From Russula earlei (Eukaryota; Basidiomycota; Agaricomycetes; Russulales; Russulaceae), in NCBI GenBank assembly GCA_025769875.1, contig JAGFNK010000463.1:1-40994 (forward strand): a stretch of DNA of 40,994 nt, given 5' to 3'. A program made the translations under genes and the position numbers. Under the pieces are notes generated by a model. It had not been told where the DNA came from, made no database searches, and was given only the letters and a program-made list of their open reading frames with translations. Positions 9,662-19,536 of this stretch are shown here, piece after piece. Numbering within the stretch: the first letter of the stretch is position 1; every line of letters begins with the position of its first letter.

Positions 9662-11584
9662 AAATCCTCATCAGCCATTATTTTGTCCAAAAAGGCATCC
9701 TTTTCTTCCATCTTCATTCCTTTAATAGCTGCCATGATACTATTAATGTCATAGGCAGGGGGTTGTTCTTCTTCTTTAGAGTTCTTTGCAGGTTCATCTT
9801 CTTCTGCTTCGGTTGTTCAAGCTTTGACATCCTTCCCCTTTTGTTTAGGATCATCCTTCTTTTTTCTCTGAGGGCACTGTTGGCTCATATGTCCAACTTT
9901 CTTGCATATAAAGCATTTTCCTTCTGCTTGTAGTTTCTTCCTTTCTTCTGCACTGAGCCTTGGAGTGGTCCTAACTACATCCACATCCATGGTGTTAGGA
10001 TCTTTCTTGGCCTTCTTCTCCTTCCAATTCCAGAGCCTTTGTGCCCTGGAACTTAGGTTCCCAGATGCTCCCAAGGCATTCTTCATCTCATTCAGGGTTG
10101 TTGCTTCTTCCCTTGCTATGGTTTGCCATGCATCTAGATTGCCTGCTGCAGGTAGAGGCCTTCTTCAAAGGATCATAGCATGTAAGTTCCTTCGAAGCCC
10201 ATCCCTGAACAATTTGACTGTCCCTTGGGTATTTCTAGGCCATCCCAACATGAGTAGGTATTGATTAAAGGTTGCAATGTAGTCATCCAATTCCCCTTCT
10301 TTCATGGTGAGTTGTTGGATGTTCATCATAGTGTCTTCTATGGTGGTACTATCATGCCACTGATTCAGGAAGTCTGTCGAGAAGAGGTTCCACAGGTCTT
10401 CATCTTCTCGAAGGTGAGTTGGTGGTAATTGGTTCACATGATCCCCTTGTACTCTTCTTATCAAGGCTTCCAGTTGTTGGATCACCCAACCATCAACCTT
10501 GTCTCCTTTTATAAAGGATAAAGCACAGGCCACCCTTTCATACAGCACTGTCATGATGCTGCTTTGAGAATTCATGATCCTATACAGCTCAAATTCTTTC
10601 ATGAACTGTATAGTCTTCTTCCTATTTCCTGCAAACATTGCCAGAGGTTGTCCTCTCATTGATCCAGTTCCTCCAGGGACTCCTTGAGGTGGTCCAACAA
10701 CCACTGCTTGGGGTGGGCCTCCTCCAGGTGGTACTCCTCCACCTGGTGGTCCTCCTCCACCTGGTGCTCCCCCATCTGGTGGGTCTCCTCCTTGCTGTAT
10801 ATTGGGCACTAACATTGCTCCATGATGAGTGGCATACAAATTCCCAGACATCAAATGGGTGGTTTGTGTTGCTATTTGTGTGGCAGTAGCCATTATTTCA
10901 GTCGCTGCTTGCATTAGATCTATGGCTGTGGCAAAACGTTCGGTGAGCTTGTCTATTGGCTCCTTGTTCTTTTCAATCACTGGAGTATCTTCTGGAGATT
11001 CTGATTTCTTTGGCTCACTGACACTGGTGATGGATATGTCTTGTTCTGGTTCACTCCTGAACAACCACCCGCTAGTAAAGGGCTTAGTCTTGGTTCCTAA
11101 ACCAAACTCTTCTGGGTTGGCAATAAAATTGTCTTCAAGTACATAGAACCTGTCCTTGTCCCAATCATTGAAATACCAGTGATTGTTTATGTATTCTGCA
11201 GGTTGGACTTTGTTGTTGAATTGAATGTCAAAAAATCCACCCTCTGGTTCTGTGGTAGGATGCCACCATGCTCCTTCACTGGTCAATGAAAAGTTTCGAA
11301 GGTTCTGAGTTCTTCCTCAAAACCTTGCATATCATTTTCCATTACTTCCTGTCTTGAATGGAGTGTTGATCAAATCTGACTCCAGTTTTGCCTAGCTTTC
11401 AATTGTGATACCGACAAGCTTGTTCTCAGCAAAAATACCAATGGATTTGACTATGTTCTATATCCTTCTTTTCCAGGATATAAAGTCTTGGAGGAGTTCC
11501 TGATCAACACAGGTTCCTCCCTATGACTACTTCTGTGTAAGTTGGGATCTGAATTTTGCTCCTCCTTGGTGCAAATGTAAGTAC
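9658..11584 (-). pseudogene. Element E: gag
   Basis: Nucleocapsid/capsid precursor. The N-terminal domain (about 11150-11584) is full of stops but keeps PTYTEVVIGRNL, matching ATYAEVVKGENL of A1. The readable frame 9817-11286 then has EYINNHWYFNDWDKDRFY and EFGLGTKTKPF, a Gly/Pro-rich linker (10660-10800), a capsid-like helical part and the CCHC zinc knuckle CFICKKVGHMSQQC. In-frame TGA codons at 10165-10167 and 9817-9819 interrupt it. Past them the frame continues to DEDF and the natural stop at 9658-9660, where GGATTTT (9661-9667) marks the gag/pol shift. The first in-frame Met codons are the two in DLMQAATEIMATATQ, far downstream of the conserved domain. Confidence 0.8.
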
Positions 11585-11594
11585 GCTCAACTTA
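11585..11594 (-). other. Primer-binding site of element E (self-priming type)
   Basis: TAAGTTGAGC directly follows the 5' LTR end. It pairs with CTTGACTTA in the E 3' LTR (2090-2098, minus) over nine bases, with two G-U wobbles, 38 bases past the TATA start. This agrees with the perfect self-complementarity seen in A1. Confidence 0.5.
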
Positions 11595-11707
11595 TGTTAA
11601 GATCTGACTGATCTTGTTACCGACTCTTAGTGAAAGAGTTGCTTTATTTAGTTCAAGCACTAGACTTCGAATCCTTTGATACTATATCAGGAAGAATAGA
11701 TGTAAGA
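11595..11707 (-). repeat. Remnant of the 5' LTR of element E
   Basis: Only the last ~113 bases (element orientation) of the LTR remain, matching 1896-2010 almost base for base. The rest, including promoter and R start, is missing; the sequence switches abruptly to LTR-B at 11708. Confidence 0.9.
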
Positions 11708-12669
11708 TGTCATGAACCATTCTCTGGAGAGGGCCCTTGAAGGACCCTTCCTTATAGGAGGAAACCCAGCCTCTATGGTGTCACCCTGTTCACACGAGCA
11801 AAAGGGGTGAGTAGAGGTGTCCACAATATTGTGCGCGCATTGTCATGCGAGCAATTCTTGGCACAATCGACATACAACAAGCCCCACTTAAGGGCAACCC
11901 TTCTAGCAATAAAGGACAGTATTAGGGCCTTCCTAGGGACCCTTTAGAACGACTCTAGGTGCTCTACAATAGGCACTAACCTAGTATCAAAGGCCCTACA
12001 ACATGTTATTAGACCAACTCTAATAACTATAGAACGAACTATAAGGCAATACTAAGGACCTTAATAGAAGTATTAGGGTCGACTCTAAGGACCCTAATAG
12101 AACTATATAAGGGCCTTATAAGATAACACTATTCCATAACCAAACTACAAGTCCTCAAATGACCGGCCCTAAACTAACTAACAGAAAATGAATCAGGTGC
12201 TCACACACGCACTAAAGCAGTGAACACGTGGACAGTGAAAGCTCTTACTCATCAAGAGAAACCTTCTTACTCAGCAGCTTACTGAGCATGACTGAGCATG
12301 CTCAGTAAGCACACTCCGACTTCTTACTCATCACTCTATTGTGCTTGATAACAAGGTTATGACTTGTTCCCTATTTAACAGTTCTCTTGTAGTATATAAG
12401 CGCTCAATAAAGTAGCGGACAGTCCTCAGACTGTCCATTTGTTTACAGCACTCTCCATTCTAGGGATACTCCTTTAAGGACCGTCCCCTTGTGACAACCC
12501 TGGCCTCCTCTCTGCATGCTTACTCAACTGTACCAGTAACTGTGCCCCTCTGGTACTTGTTACTGCTCTGGACCCTACTCCTGGCCCACACCATCCTAGA
12601 CATCTATCAACTCGTCTCTGAACTAACCCCTCACTCTTGAACTGGATTGTTCAACAGTGAGTCTTGACA
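11708..12669 (+). repeat. Intact LTR-B (962 bp)
   Basis: Starts TGTCATGAACCATTC and ends GTGAGTCTTGACA. Two other copies (22686-24499 and, inverted, 22808-23773) define the same ends. TATATAAG lies at about 12393-12400, followed by a hairpin GGACAGTCCTCAGACTGTCC at 12417-12436 near the presumed RNA start, and a 16-bp palindrome ACTGAGCATGCTCAGT at 12291-12306. Directly after it comes GATGGTATCAAAGGG, like the initiator-Met-type PBS (TGGTATCAGAGC) of many Ty1/copia elements, so family B may be copia-like. There is no TSD at this copy. Confidence 0.9.
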
Positions 12670-13052
12670 GATGGTATCAAAGGGTCTAGAATAGTTCCAG
12701 TTCTTTGTAATCGACCCTGTACACTGTATATAAGCCCCAATGAAGCATGGCAGTCGTCAAACTGTCCATTTGTGATACTCTCATCCTCCTGGGTACTCCC
12801 CTGCAACCACTCAGTCTAAAGCCTTCCTTGTCTTCAAGATACTCTTCAACGACCGCCTTTTTTAAAGTCCTTCGCCATACTGGCCTCTGCCCTTCACCTC
12901 TGTCTCCTGCAGCACGTACCAGTCCCCATCTGGTACCTTCTAGTCATTTGGCTCATCCTCCTGTTCAATGCTGCCTTCGCTGCATACCGTCTGTTCCAAC
13001 CCTTGCCCACCTGCTCCTGAGTCCTTAGTGATCAGCAGTACATGTCTTGACA
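12670..13052 (+). repeat. PBS-like start of a B element joined to the 3' part of a divergent B-like LTR
   Basis: 12670-12700 looks like the internal start of a B element. From about 12720 the sequence (TGTATATAAGCCCC, AAACTGTCCATTTG, CTGGTACC, ending ATGTCTTGACA at 13052) follows the promoter-to-end part of LTR-B with much divergence, so it is the R-U5 portion of a related LTR. Its U3 is missing. No gene is seen. Confidence 0.6.
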
Positions 13053-13130
13053 GAGGGTACAAAGTGGAAGGGGCTTTTGTGAGTTGAAACAGGATGATAC
13101 ATGGTCAAGGCTTGGCCTCAGTTCACAACA
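13053..13130 (-). repeat. Stump of the D 3' LTR
   Basis: Minus strand TGTTGTGAACTGAGGCCAAG follows a polypurine tract. The same 78 bases occur in opposite orientation at 24942-25020. The LTR is cut at 13052 by the end of the divergent B-like LTR. Confidence 0.7.
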
Positions 13131-13144
13131 TTCATCCCCTCTTT
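13131..13144 (-). other. Polypurine tract of element D
   Basis: AAAGAGGGGATGAA on the minus strand, abutting the LTR start TGTTGTGAAC. The stretch 13145-13394 between it and the D stop codon is 3' non-coding; nothing else is seen there. Confidence 0.7.
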
Positions 13145-13394
13145 ATGGATCTGTTGCTCCTGCAATGGTTAAGGGTTCTTTGTTTCTTTGAATAAAAGAG
13201 TATAGTCGATGGAGTGGTTTGCATAAAGAAGATTAAGGTCTGTTTGTCTGTGGAAGTTCTCATTGTGTCCTATGGTTTGTTCTTGGGATGGCTATGGTTG
13301 ATTGGGTGCAGATAATCACAGAGGTTTGTTGAATGGTTCTTTGATGACAGGGATAGAGGTAATCGTTGATGGAAGTCATGATATGTGCTTAAGT

Positions 13395-13704
13395 TTAGGG
13401 GTTTCCCCTGGGGGGAACTGTTTTAAGTGCTTTTGGATATTTCCAATGAAAATCCCTGACTAGCAGTTGCACTTTAGATAGGTTGGATGCTGGTTCCCAA
13501 GTGTTTTCTGCAGCAGTGTATCCTTTCCACTTGACTAGATATTGTATTCCCTTGTGGTTTGGGGAGAGTTGAGAATTTAAGACTTGTTCTACTTCGTATT
13601 GTTCTTCCCCTTCGACTAGTACAGGTGGTGGGTTCAAGAAGTTAGGACCATGGGCAACAGTTTCTTTGTAAGGTTTGATCAGGTAATGGTGAAAAACTGG
13701 ATGT
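13395..13704 (-). pseudogene. Element D: integrase end and chromodomain
   Basis: Encodes HPVFHHYLIKPYKETVAHGP (the conserved stretch before chromovirus chromodomains), then EEQYEVEQVLNS and YLVKWKGYTAAENTWEP with the aromatic residues expected of the methyl-lysine cage (Y, W, Y/W). The frame stops at 13395 soon after KTVPPRGNP, so D ends right after the chromodomain. On the 5' side the codons continue exactly at 21971 once element C and one ATCTT are removed (KSWKI joined to HPVFHH). Confidence 0.85.
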
Positions 13705-13709
13705 ATCTT

Positions 13710-14099
13710 TGTTACGGCGTCGCGGCCGTAAGAGCGTTAGCTCAGAGTTCAGTGGGGCCAAGTCCCTGTGACTTGGTTCAAGGGTTCAGTGGGGCCGGTT
13801 CAAAGAGACCAGGTCAAAGGTTTAGCGTCTCAAGGCTGAGTCAGACAATGACTTAGTCCGCAGACAGAGTTGATCTTCTGGTTTCGCAGAAGAGGAGGAT
13901 GATGAGAGAGAGGCAGAGGAGGAAGAAGAACACAAGGGTTCCTTGAGGTGTGCTTAGGTCAAGCAAGATGAAAGCCAGCACAACGCAAGTTGTGATTTGA
14001 GAGACAGTACAGGGCAAAGGGATGCGACAGGAAATGGGACAGAAAAGAATAATAACGAGAGGGACTATGGGCAAACTGATAAGGGGGTAAATTACAGCA
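13710..14099 (-). repeat. 3' LTR of element C (short form)
   Basis: Plus-strand reading TGTTACGGCGTCGCGG to AAATTACAGCA. Relative to solo LTR-C copies (589-613 bp) it lacks ~200 bp between GGGACA and AAAAGAATAATAACG, the part with the TATTTAA box and the RNA-start sequence AAGCTTAGCTT. Confidence 0.95.
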
Positions 14100-14114
14100 T
14101 CATGCCCCCCTCAC
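14100..14114 (-). other. Polypurine tract of element C
   Basis: GTGAGGGGGGCATGA on the minus strand, directly before the 3' LTR start TGCTGTAAT. Confidence 0.8.
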
Positions 14115-14129
14115 GCTTAGTTCTCCGAA

Positions 14130-16310
14130 CTAATTGGTCTCAGGACCCGACTCACGGAGTTCATCGCCTTTGACTTCTGGCCACGCACTTTGGGGCCCCA
14201 TTGCCCTTGGACAGAAACCTCTGTAGCTCCAGTGGGTCCTCCTAAGGACGCAATCCACTTGGCCACTACAGTTAGTGTGAGGTCTATTACAGTCTTTGTT
14301 CCAATGCCCTCTGGTGTTACAGTGTTTGCAGACGTGTTGTCGCTTCTGGAGCTGATGACGCTGTGCTTTAGTCATATGTGCAGGAATGAGAGGGGTGTTA
14401 GGGGTGCTAGCGTCATCAGAGAACATCTGAGGAAAGTGGGAGGGTGATCCCATAGGAGCATTGTTTTGAGATTGGTCGACAACATGGGGGAGGTACTTGA
14501 GGGGGGGAGTTAGGGAGAGAGGGGGATGAACAGGTAGTGAGGAAGAAGGAGAGGTGGGAGGTTCCTTTGACTCTTCAATTTTGTCATAGCTCCCTGCTAG
14601 TGAATAGTATGGCCCAGTCTTGCGAGTAAGGCCACCATCAGTCATAAGGTTGTTGAGTTGATGGCAAACTCGGACAGAAGTGTTGTTGGCACGGAGGCGG
14701 GCACGGATGGTGGCGGTTTCTTTGGTGTGAGCCTGGATTTCATGAAGTCGATCAGCCAATTGTCCCTGCAGGATGCTTAAGGCTCCTTGGATAGATGCAT
14801 GTTTGCCTTCTAAGATTTTCAGTTGGAATGAACTGGTACGGAGGCGGTAGATGTCAGTGAGGGCACCAGGGTCATGAAGGTTCTCCAGAGCCTGGGCAGC
14901 ATCAAAGTAGAACGGATGGTCCTCGATTAGGAGGTGGAGGTCAGAGGCAGTCACAGAGGGGTGGGGGGCAGAGACAACAGGCTGAGCAATGAGCTTCTCT
15001 CCGTAAGTGGGCTCTCCTTGACCCATAGTCCCTAGAAGCATGGGTTCGCCATTGTAAAGAGCGATGCGTAAGTATGGTAGGAGGTGTTTCCGCCCATTAA
15101 TGTGAATATAAAAAGGGGGAACATGCGTGTAAGGTTTGTAAACAAACCAGGGGGGGCCAGGGTGAGTGGGGTCCACTTCAGTTGGGGTAGGCGAGGGGGT
15201 TCCTTCACGGATAGCAAGTGGGTTAAGGGTGGCAGCAAGGTCCTGGAGTTCGGTCTCTTCTGGAACAATGAGGGTGCGTTGGTCAATGATATGTTGGATG
15301 ACTTCTGGTGAGAGGGGTTCTTGTTTGATGGTGGGGGAAGGGGTGAGAATAGGTAGGGGAGACGAGTTAGAGGCAGGAGACGACATGGGGGTATTGTAAG
15401 TGGAGGTAGCGTGTTCGTGGTGCCAGGCTGACCACTCAGAAGGAGTAGGAGTATTTATGGAGGCTGATCGTGTAATGTAATTCCATATCAAATCAGTAAG
15501 TACTGCTCTTCGTATGGATAAATGAAACTCTGAAAAACGGGGGTCCATCATGAGAAGTTGAAAGCCGCAGAAGTCACCAGGGGAAAGAATCCCAGAAAAC
15601 AGTTGTTCCCTGGCAGCTATGTTAAAGATCGTGTGTCCGCGGTTGGGGATAGAGGGATCATTAACTGAATAAGAAGGGGGGTTACAAGAGTTAACTCGGG
15701 GGAGTAGGGTACGCTGTTGTATTGTAAGATTTGAAAACTGGTTCTCTAGGTCATCCAGGCTTTCATCTGAGTGACGTGATTCTGTAAGGTCAGGGTTATC
15801 AGAAGACATAGTACGGAGTTTGGTGGGTTGTTGTAAGTGAAACATGGTGATGGCATCTTGAGCATTTTTAAGATTAGAGAGGGGTTCCCACGTGTCTTCT
15901 GCTGCAGAATATCCTTTCCACCGGACCCTGTATTGGAGTCGGTTCCTATGGATCCGTTGAGCAGTGATCTTCTCAACTTCATATTCTCCTGATAAGAGAT
16001 CAGGTGGTGGCTTGGGGAAGTTTGGTCCATGTTCGGCTGTTTCTGTGACTGGAGATAGGAGGGAGGCATGAAACACATTGTGGATGCTCCATTGGGGAGG
16101 AAGCCAAAGTTGGTAAGCGACATGGGAGATTCTCTTGGTGACGATAAAAGGGCCGAACCGTTTAGGACGGAACTTCTGGAACTGATGGGGGGGTTTTAGG
16201 TTAGTGCCTTCTAACCAAACTTTCTGTCCTTCTTCGAAACCCTTGAACTTAGTTTCTTTGATCCAGTTGTTTTGTGTCCTCCTCATTGCTTCTTGTGCTG
16301 CTTCCCTCAT
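14130..16310 (-). CDS. Element C: integrase C-terminus, chromodomain and long CCHC extension (726 aa open)
   Basis: Longest open frame of C and the best copy of the extension. Residues about 1-110 are the integrase tail (KVWLEGTNL, FGPFIVTKRISHVAYQLWLP). The chromodomain (about 105-160) has EYEVEKI and YRVRWKGYSAAEDTWEP. From about 165 the extension begins: Ser/Pro-rich linkers, a block with PGPPWFVYKPYTHVPPFYIH, GEPMLLG, TYGEKLIAQP and LHDPGALTDIYRLR, a predicted helical part (ILQGQLADRLHEIQ), and near the end CKHCNTRGHWNKDC (14289-14330) with NRPHTNC. The blocks recur in A and E but not D. The frame ends at SGPETN just before the PPT. It is in frame with the integrase core upstream across one TGA at 16329-16331, so it is part of pol, not a separate env-like gene: no signal peptide or membrane segment is seen. 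Function unknown. Confidence 0.85.
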   Translation of the reverse strand: MREAAQEAMRRTQNNWIKETKFKGFEEGQKVWLEGTNLKPPHQFQKFRPKRFGPFIVTKRISHVAYQLWLPPQWSIHNVFHASLLSPVTETAEHGPNFPKPPPDLLSGEYEVEKITAQRIHRNRLQYRVRWKGYSAAEDTWEPLSNLKNAQDAITMFHLQQPTKLRTMSSDNPDLTESRHSDESLDDLENQFSNLTIQQRTLLPRVNSCNPPSYSVNDPSIPNRGHTIFNIAAREQLFSGILSPGDFCGFQLLMMDPRFSEFHLSIRRAVLTDLIWNYITRSASINTPTPSEWSAWHHEHATSTYNTPMSSPASNSSPLPILTPSPTIKQEPLSPEVIQHIIDQRTLIVPEETELQDLAATLNPLAIREGTPSPTPTEVDPTHPGPPWFVYKPYTHVPPFYIHINGRKHLLPYLRIALYNGEPMLLGTMGQGEPTYGEKLIAQPVVSAPHPSVTASDLHLLIEDHPFYFDAAQALENLHDPGALTDIYRLRTSSFQLKILEGKHASIQGALSILQGQLADRLHEIQAHTKETATIRARLRANNTSVRVCHQLNNLMTDGGLTRKTGPYYSLAGSYDKIEESKEPPTSPSSSLPVHPPLSLTPPLKYLPHVVDQSQNNAPMGSPSHFPQMFSDDASTPNTPLIPAHMTKAQRHQLQKRQHVCKHCNTRGHWNKDCNRPHTNCSGQVDCVLRRTHWSYRGFCPRAMGPQSAWPEVKGDELRESGPETN

Positions 16311-17295
16311 ATCTTTTAATGCCTGAAGTCATTCTCGGACTCCAGGAAATTTGGATTTAAGTTGGGTGCCAAGTCCTTGGGGATTGAAGCCTATGAGAAG
16401 TTCGTATGGGGTTCTTTTGGTGGTGGTGGATTTGTGGGCGTTAAAGTGATATTGGGCTATGGGGAGCCAGTGCGCCCATTCTTCTTGTTTCTCCCCTGTG
16501 TAGATGCGTAAGTACATTTCTAGGGTCTGATTGGTCCTTTCTGATTGCCCGTCAGTTTGGGGGTGGTAGGCGGTACTCAGATTTTGGTTAATTCCGAGGA
16601 TTCAGGGAGACTTCTTGAAACAGATTGGAGGTGAAGCGGGAGTCGCGATCCGAGATAATTTTGGAGGGAACTCCGGTCCACGGGAAGGCGTAACGTAAGA
16701 ACAATTTAGCCATTTGTAGGGTTCCCATGTCTTTATGGCAGGGTATGAATATGGCTGCCTTGGTGGAATCGTGGTCAGTGATGGTCATGATGGTGTCATT
16801 TCCTTCCGATGGTGGGAGGTCAACGATCCAATCAATGGCAATAGTTTGGAAGGGTTTTTGAAATTCTGGGGGAATGGGATAAACTGGGGGGCGAGTTGGA
16901 TGTGTGGATGACTTGTTAGTTTGGCAGGTGGCACAGCCTCGAATGTAGTCCCTGATGAAGTAGGCCATCTTTGGCTACCAGAAGGACTCTTGGATCGAGT
17001 ATAAAGTTTGGGCGTTTCCTGTGTGTCCCCCAAGTATACTGTCATGATAGGTATGCAAGATTTTTCGCAAGAGGGGTTCTTGATATGGTACCACCAACTT
17101 CCCATCTTTGAATAGTGCGCCTTCTTCTTCTAGAAGGCTGTGTTTGATCTTCCACATGAGGAGGTCTGACTTTCTTTTCCTTTGTTCGGCCAATACTTGC
17201 TCGTAGAGGTCCTCAGTGTGAAGCATGCGAATAAAGAGTTTGTCAGGTAGTGCTGTGATGTTCTGGTTGTCTTCTGACCCATCATTGTGGTCAGG
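16311..17295 (-). pseudogene. Element C: integrase zinc finger and catalytic core
   Basis: Carries YHDSILGGHTGNAQTLYSIQ and CATCQ (HHCC finger), AIDWIVDLPP (first Asp), ISDRDSRF (second Asp), STAYHPQTDGQSERTNQTLE (with the Glu). Lesions: TAG at 16975-16977 where SFWWP is expected (a G to A change of a Trp codon), a frameshift near 16590, and TGA at 16329-16331. Catalytic residues are kept, so the damage looks recent. Confidence 0.85.
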
Positions 17296-18419
17296 TCATC
17301 GTGAGAGGACGTCTGCACGATTGGAGATTCTGGGTTTGTGGTGGATTTCGAAGTGGTAATCTGCGAGTGTTGAAATGTATCCGGCAATTCTTCGGTTGAT
17401 TTTGTGAGGGAGCCAGTAGTGAGCCAGATTAGTGTGATCAGTGAAGATCTTGACGGGGTGTTTGGTTCTGACTAATAGGTACCGCCAGTGTTGGAGTGTG
17501 AGGATCAGAGCTAGGAACTCTCTATCCCAGACTGGGTAGTTCCTTTCTGCTTCATTGAACGCGTGTGACATATTCCCGATCATTTTTCTTTTTCCTCTCT
17601 GGTCCTTTTGGAAGAGGATAGCTCCGGTGGCGAATTGTGAGGCGTCCATTTCTAATTCGTATGGGAGGTCAGGGTTGGCAGTGTAAAGTTCAGGGTCATC
17701 GCAGATCGCCGATATCAGGGTTTCTAGGGCTGTGGTTGCTTCTGGGGTCCAGAGAAAGGGGGTTCCTTTCTTGATCGTAGAAAAAAAATGGGGCGAGCTA
17801 TTTTTGCGAAGTCTCAAATAAATGGTCGTTGGTAATTGAGGGCACCCATGATTTGTTGTACCTGTTTCAGATTGTTGGGGGGTCTTGGCCAGTTTTTGAG
17901 GCCGTCCATTTTGACTGGGTCAACCTTGAGGGTTCCTTGATTGATCCGAAAACCCAAGAAATCAATTTCGTGTTGTTCAAAGGCACATTTTGATGCCTTC
18001 AGGAAATAGGAGTCTCTTTCAAGCAGGTCAAGGAACTCGTGTGTGATCTGTTGGTGAAGGAGCTCTTCTCCCGCCCCTGTGGCTATTGCTACATCGTCTA
18101 AGTAGTTGCAGGTATTCTCTGGGTATTTTAAAAGCCAAGGTCGGAGGGTATGGTTCATTGCTCGTTGGAAGGCAGCTGGGGCGTTGGTAAAGCCAAAGCC
18201 CATCACCATGGGGATGAAGGTACCAAATTGAGTTTTAAAGGCGCCTTTGTGTCAGTCTTCAGGGTGGATCAAAATGTTATTGTAGCCAGCTCGGATGTCA
18301 AATTTGCTGAAGGTGGTCTTGCCCCTTAGTCGGTGTAGTTGTTCTTCCATGTTGGGTAAGGCGTGGTAATCGGGGACTGTGGTGTTATTGAGTTTTTGGT
18401 AATCAACTACCATTCAGTG
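17296..18419 (-). pseudogene. Element C: RT palm to RNase H
   Basis: Contains VDYQKLNNTTVPDYHALP, FSKFDIRAGYNN, then a TGA at about 18253 in place of a Trp before HKGAFKT. The open frame 17814-18209 has NYLDDVAIATG (RT catalytic Asp pair), KCAFEQHEIDFLGF and ALNYQRPF; 17296-17817 has RNase H with LEMDASQFATGAILFQ, VWDREFLALILTLQHWRYLL and IFTDHTNLAHY. A frameshift near 17815 and a TGA after DVLSR (17296-17298, where Arg is expected) interrupt the frame. Confidence 0.85.
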
Positions 18420-19206
18420 GAGTGGTGCCATCCTTTTTTTGGACAAAGAAGACAGGGGATACAAAATCTGAGACGCCATCTTTGATAAAACCCTTGGCTA
18501 GGTCCTCTTGTATTTGTCTTGACAATTCTTGTTTCTCATTCTGGGGGAGTGGATAAGTTCGGCAATCAAGGAATTTGGGGGCGTCGGGTTTCAGGGTGAT
18601 TCTGAAGTCGAGTTCTCCTCGACTGGGTGGGAGTCGTCTGGCTGCTTCTTCCGAAAAAACCTTCTGATGTCGTAAGTATTCCAGGGGGATGGTGGTTGTT
18701 CTTATTTGTGCAAGTCGGATTTTTGGTGGGTTTGCTATGGATACGGGGGTGAGGAGAACCCCTAGGTGGTTTCTCAGACGACCAGTGCTCCAATTGATGA
18801 GGGGGTTTATCGCCTTTAAAAAGGGGTATCCGAGGATCATTCTATCTTCTCCCAAGTTGGTAACGTAGAAAGTGAGAAGTCGGGTGGTGGGTCCGTGACG
18901 TATGGTCATGTGGGCATAATGGGTTAGTGCTCCTCCTTGGTTGTTGGTGCCATCCACATTAATAATGGGTCTGGGGGTTCTGAGGGCTCGGAGTGGGATT
19001 TGTAACTTTCCCACAATTCCTTGGCTGATGAAGTTTTCTGTTGCTCCGCTGTCTAGGAGTGCTTGACCAGTCTTTCCATTTGTCATGATCATGAAAGGTA
19101 CTTTCATTGAGTTTTCCTTATGTTGGACAATGGTATCTATTTGGGCCTTAGTACCGACTGTTGTACCTTGGCCTAGAGAAAATCCTCTTTGAGGATGAGG
19201 TCCCAA
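18403..19206 (-). pseudogene. Element C: protease and RT N-terminus
   Basis: Open pol frame of 267 codons, -1 relative to gag and overlapping its end. It starts from RGFSLGQGTT at the shift site, has the aspartic protease motif ALLDSGATENF, MILGYPFLKAINPLINW, and enters RT with CRTYPLPQNEKQELSRQIQE and SPVFFVQKKDG. A one-base frameshift near 18415 breaks it before the VDYQKLN motif. Confidence 0.85.
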
Positions 19207-19536
19207 AGCTTGGCCCTATCCTCTGCTGGTAAAGTTTTCATGCGGGCCACCATAGTGGAGGCTTCTTCTTCTTTTGGTGGTTCTGGGGTTGGTTCAGTAG
19301 TACGTGCTTTGGAGGTTGTGGGGGTAGTATTCTTGGGGCACTCCCGACTAAGGTGGCCTTTCTCTCGGCAACGGAAGCAACATCCTTCTTTTGCGAATTG
19401 TTTTCTTTCTTCTTCAGTGAGCTTGTTGAAGTTGGACTTGGTGGTGTCCACTTGCATTCGATCAGGATGATGGGACTTGTGTTCCGAAGGGGAGTGTGTG
19501 GTCTTCCCTTCAAGTTTCTCTCTGATGGTGATGAAA

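Larger units (their letters stand above)
1896..11707 (-). mobile_element. Element E: Ty3/gypsy chromovirus, degenerate, 5' LTR truncated
   Basis: Minus-strand element in the order 5' LTR remnant (11595-11707), PBS, gag, protease, RT, RNase H, integrase, chromodomain, long extension, PPT and 3' LTR (1896-2411). It was cut by a solo LTR-C (3153-3765) and by insert F (6300-7439). Coding frames contain several in-frame stops (TGA at 9817 and 10165, TAA at 5210) and at least two frameshifts. The base before the 3' LTR belongs to the Myb-like frame (GGTTA, 1891-1895). The matching TSD copy is lost because an LTR-B junction replaces most of the 5' LTR at 11708. Confidence 0.9.

Noticed and set aside
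14130..15840. Env-like third gene after pol in element C
   Set aside because: No signal peptide or membrane segment; the frame is continuous with the chromodomain and ends in a knuckle. It is treated as a pol extension.
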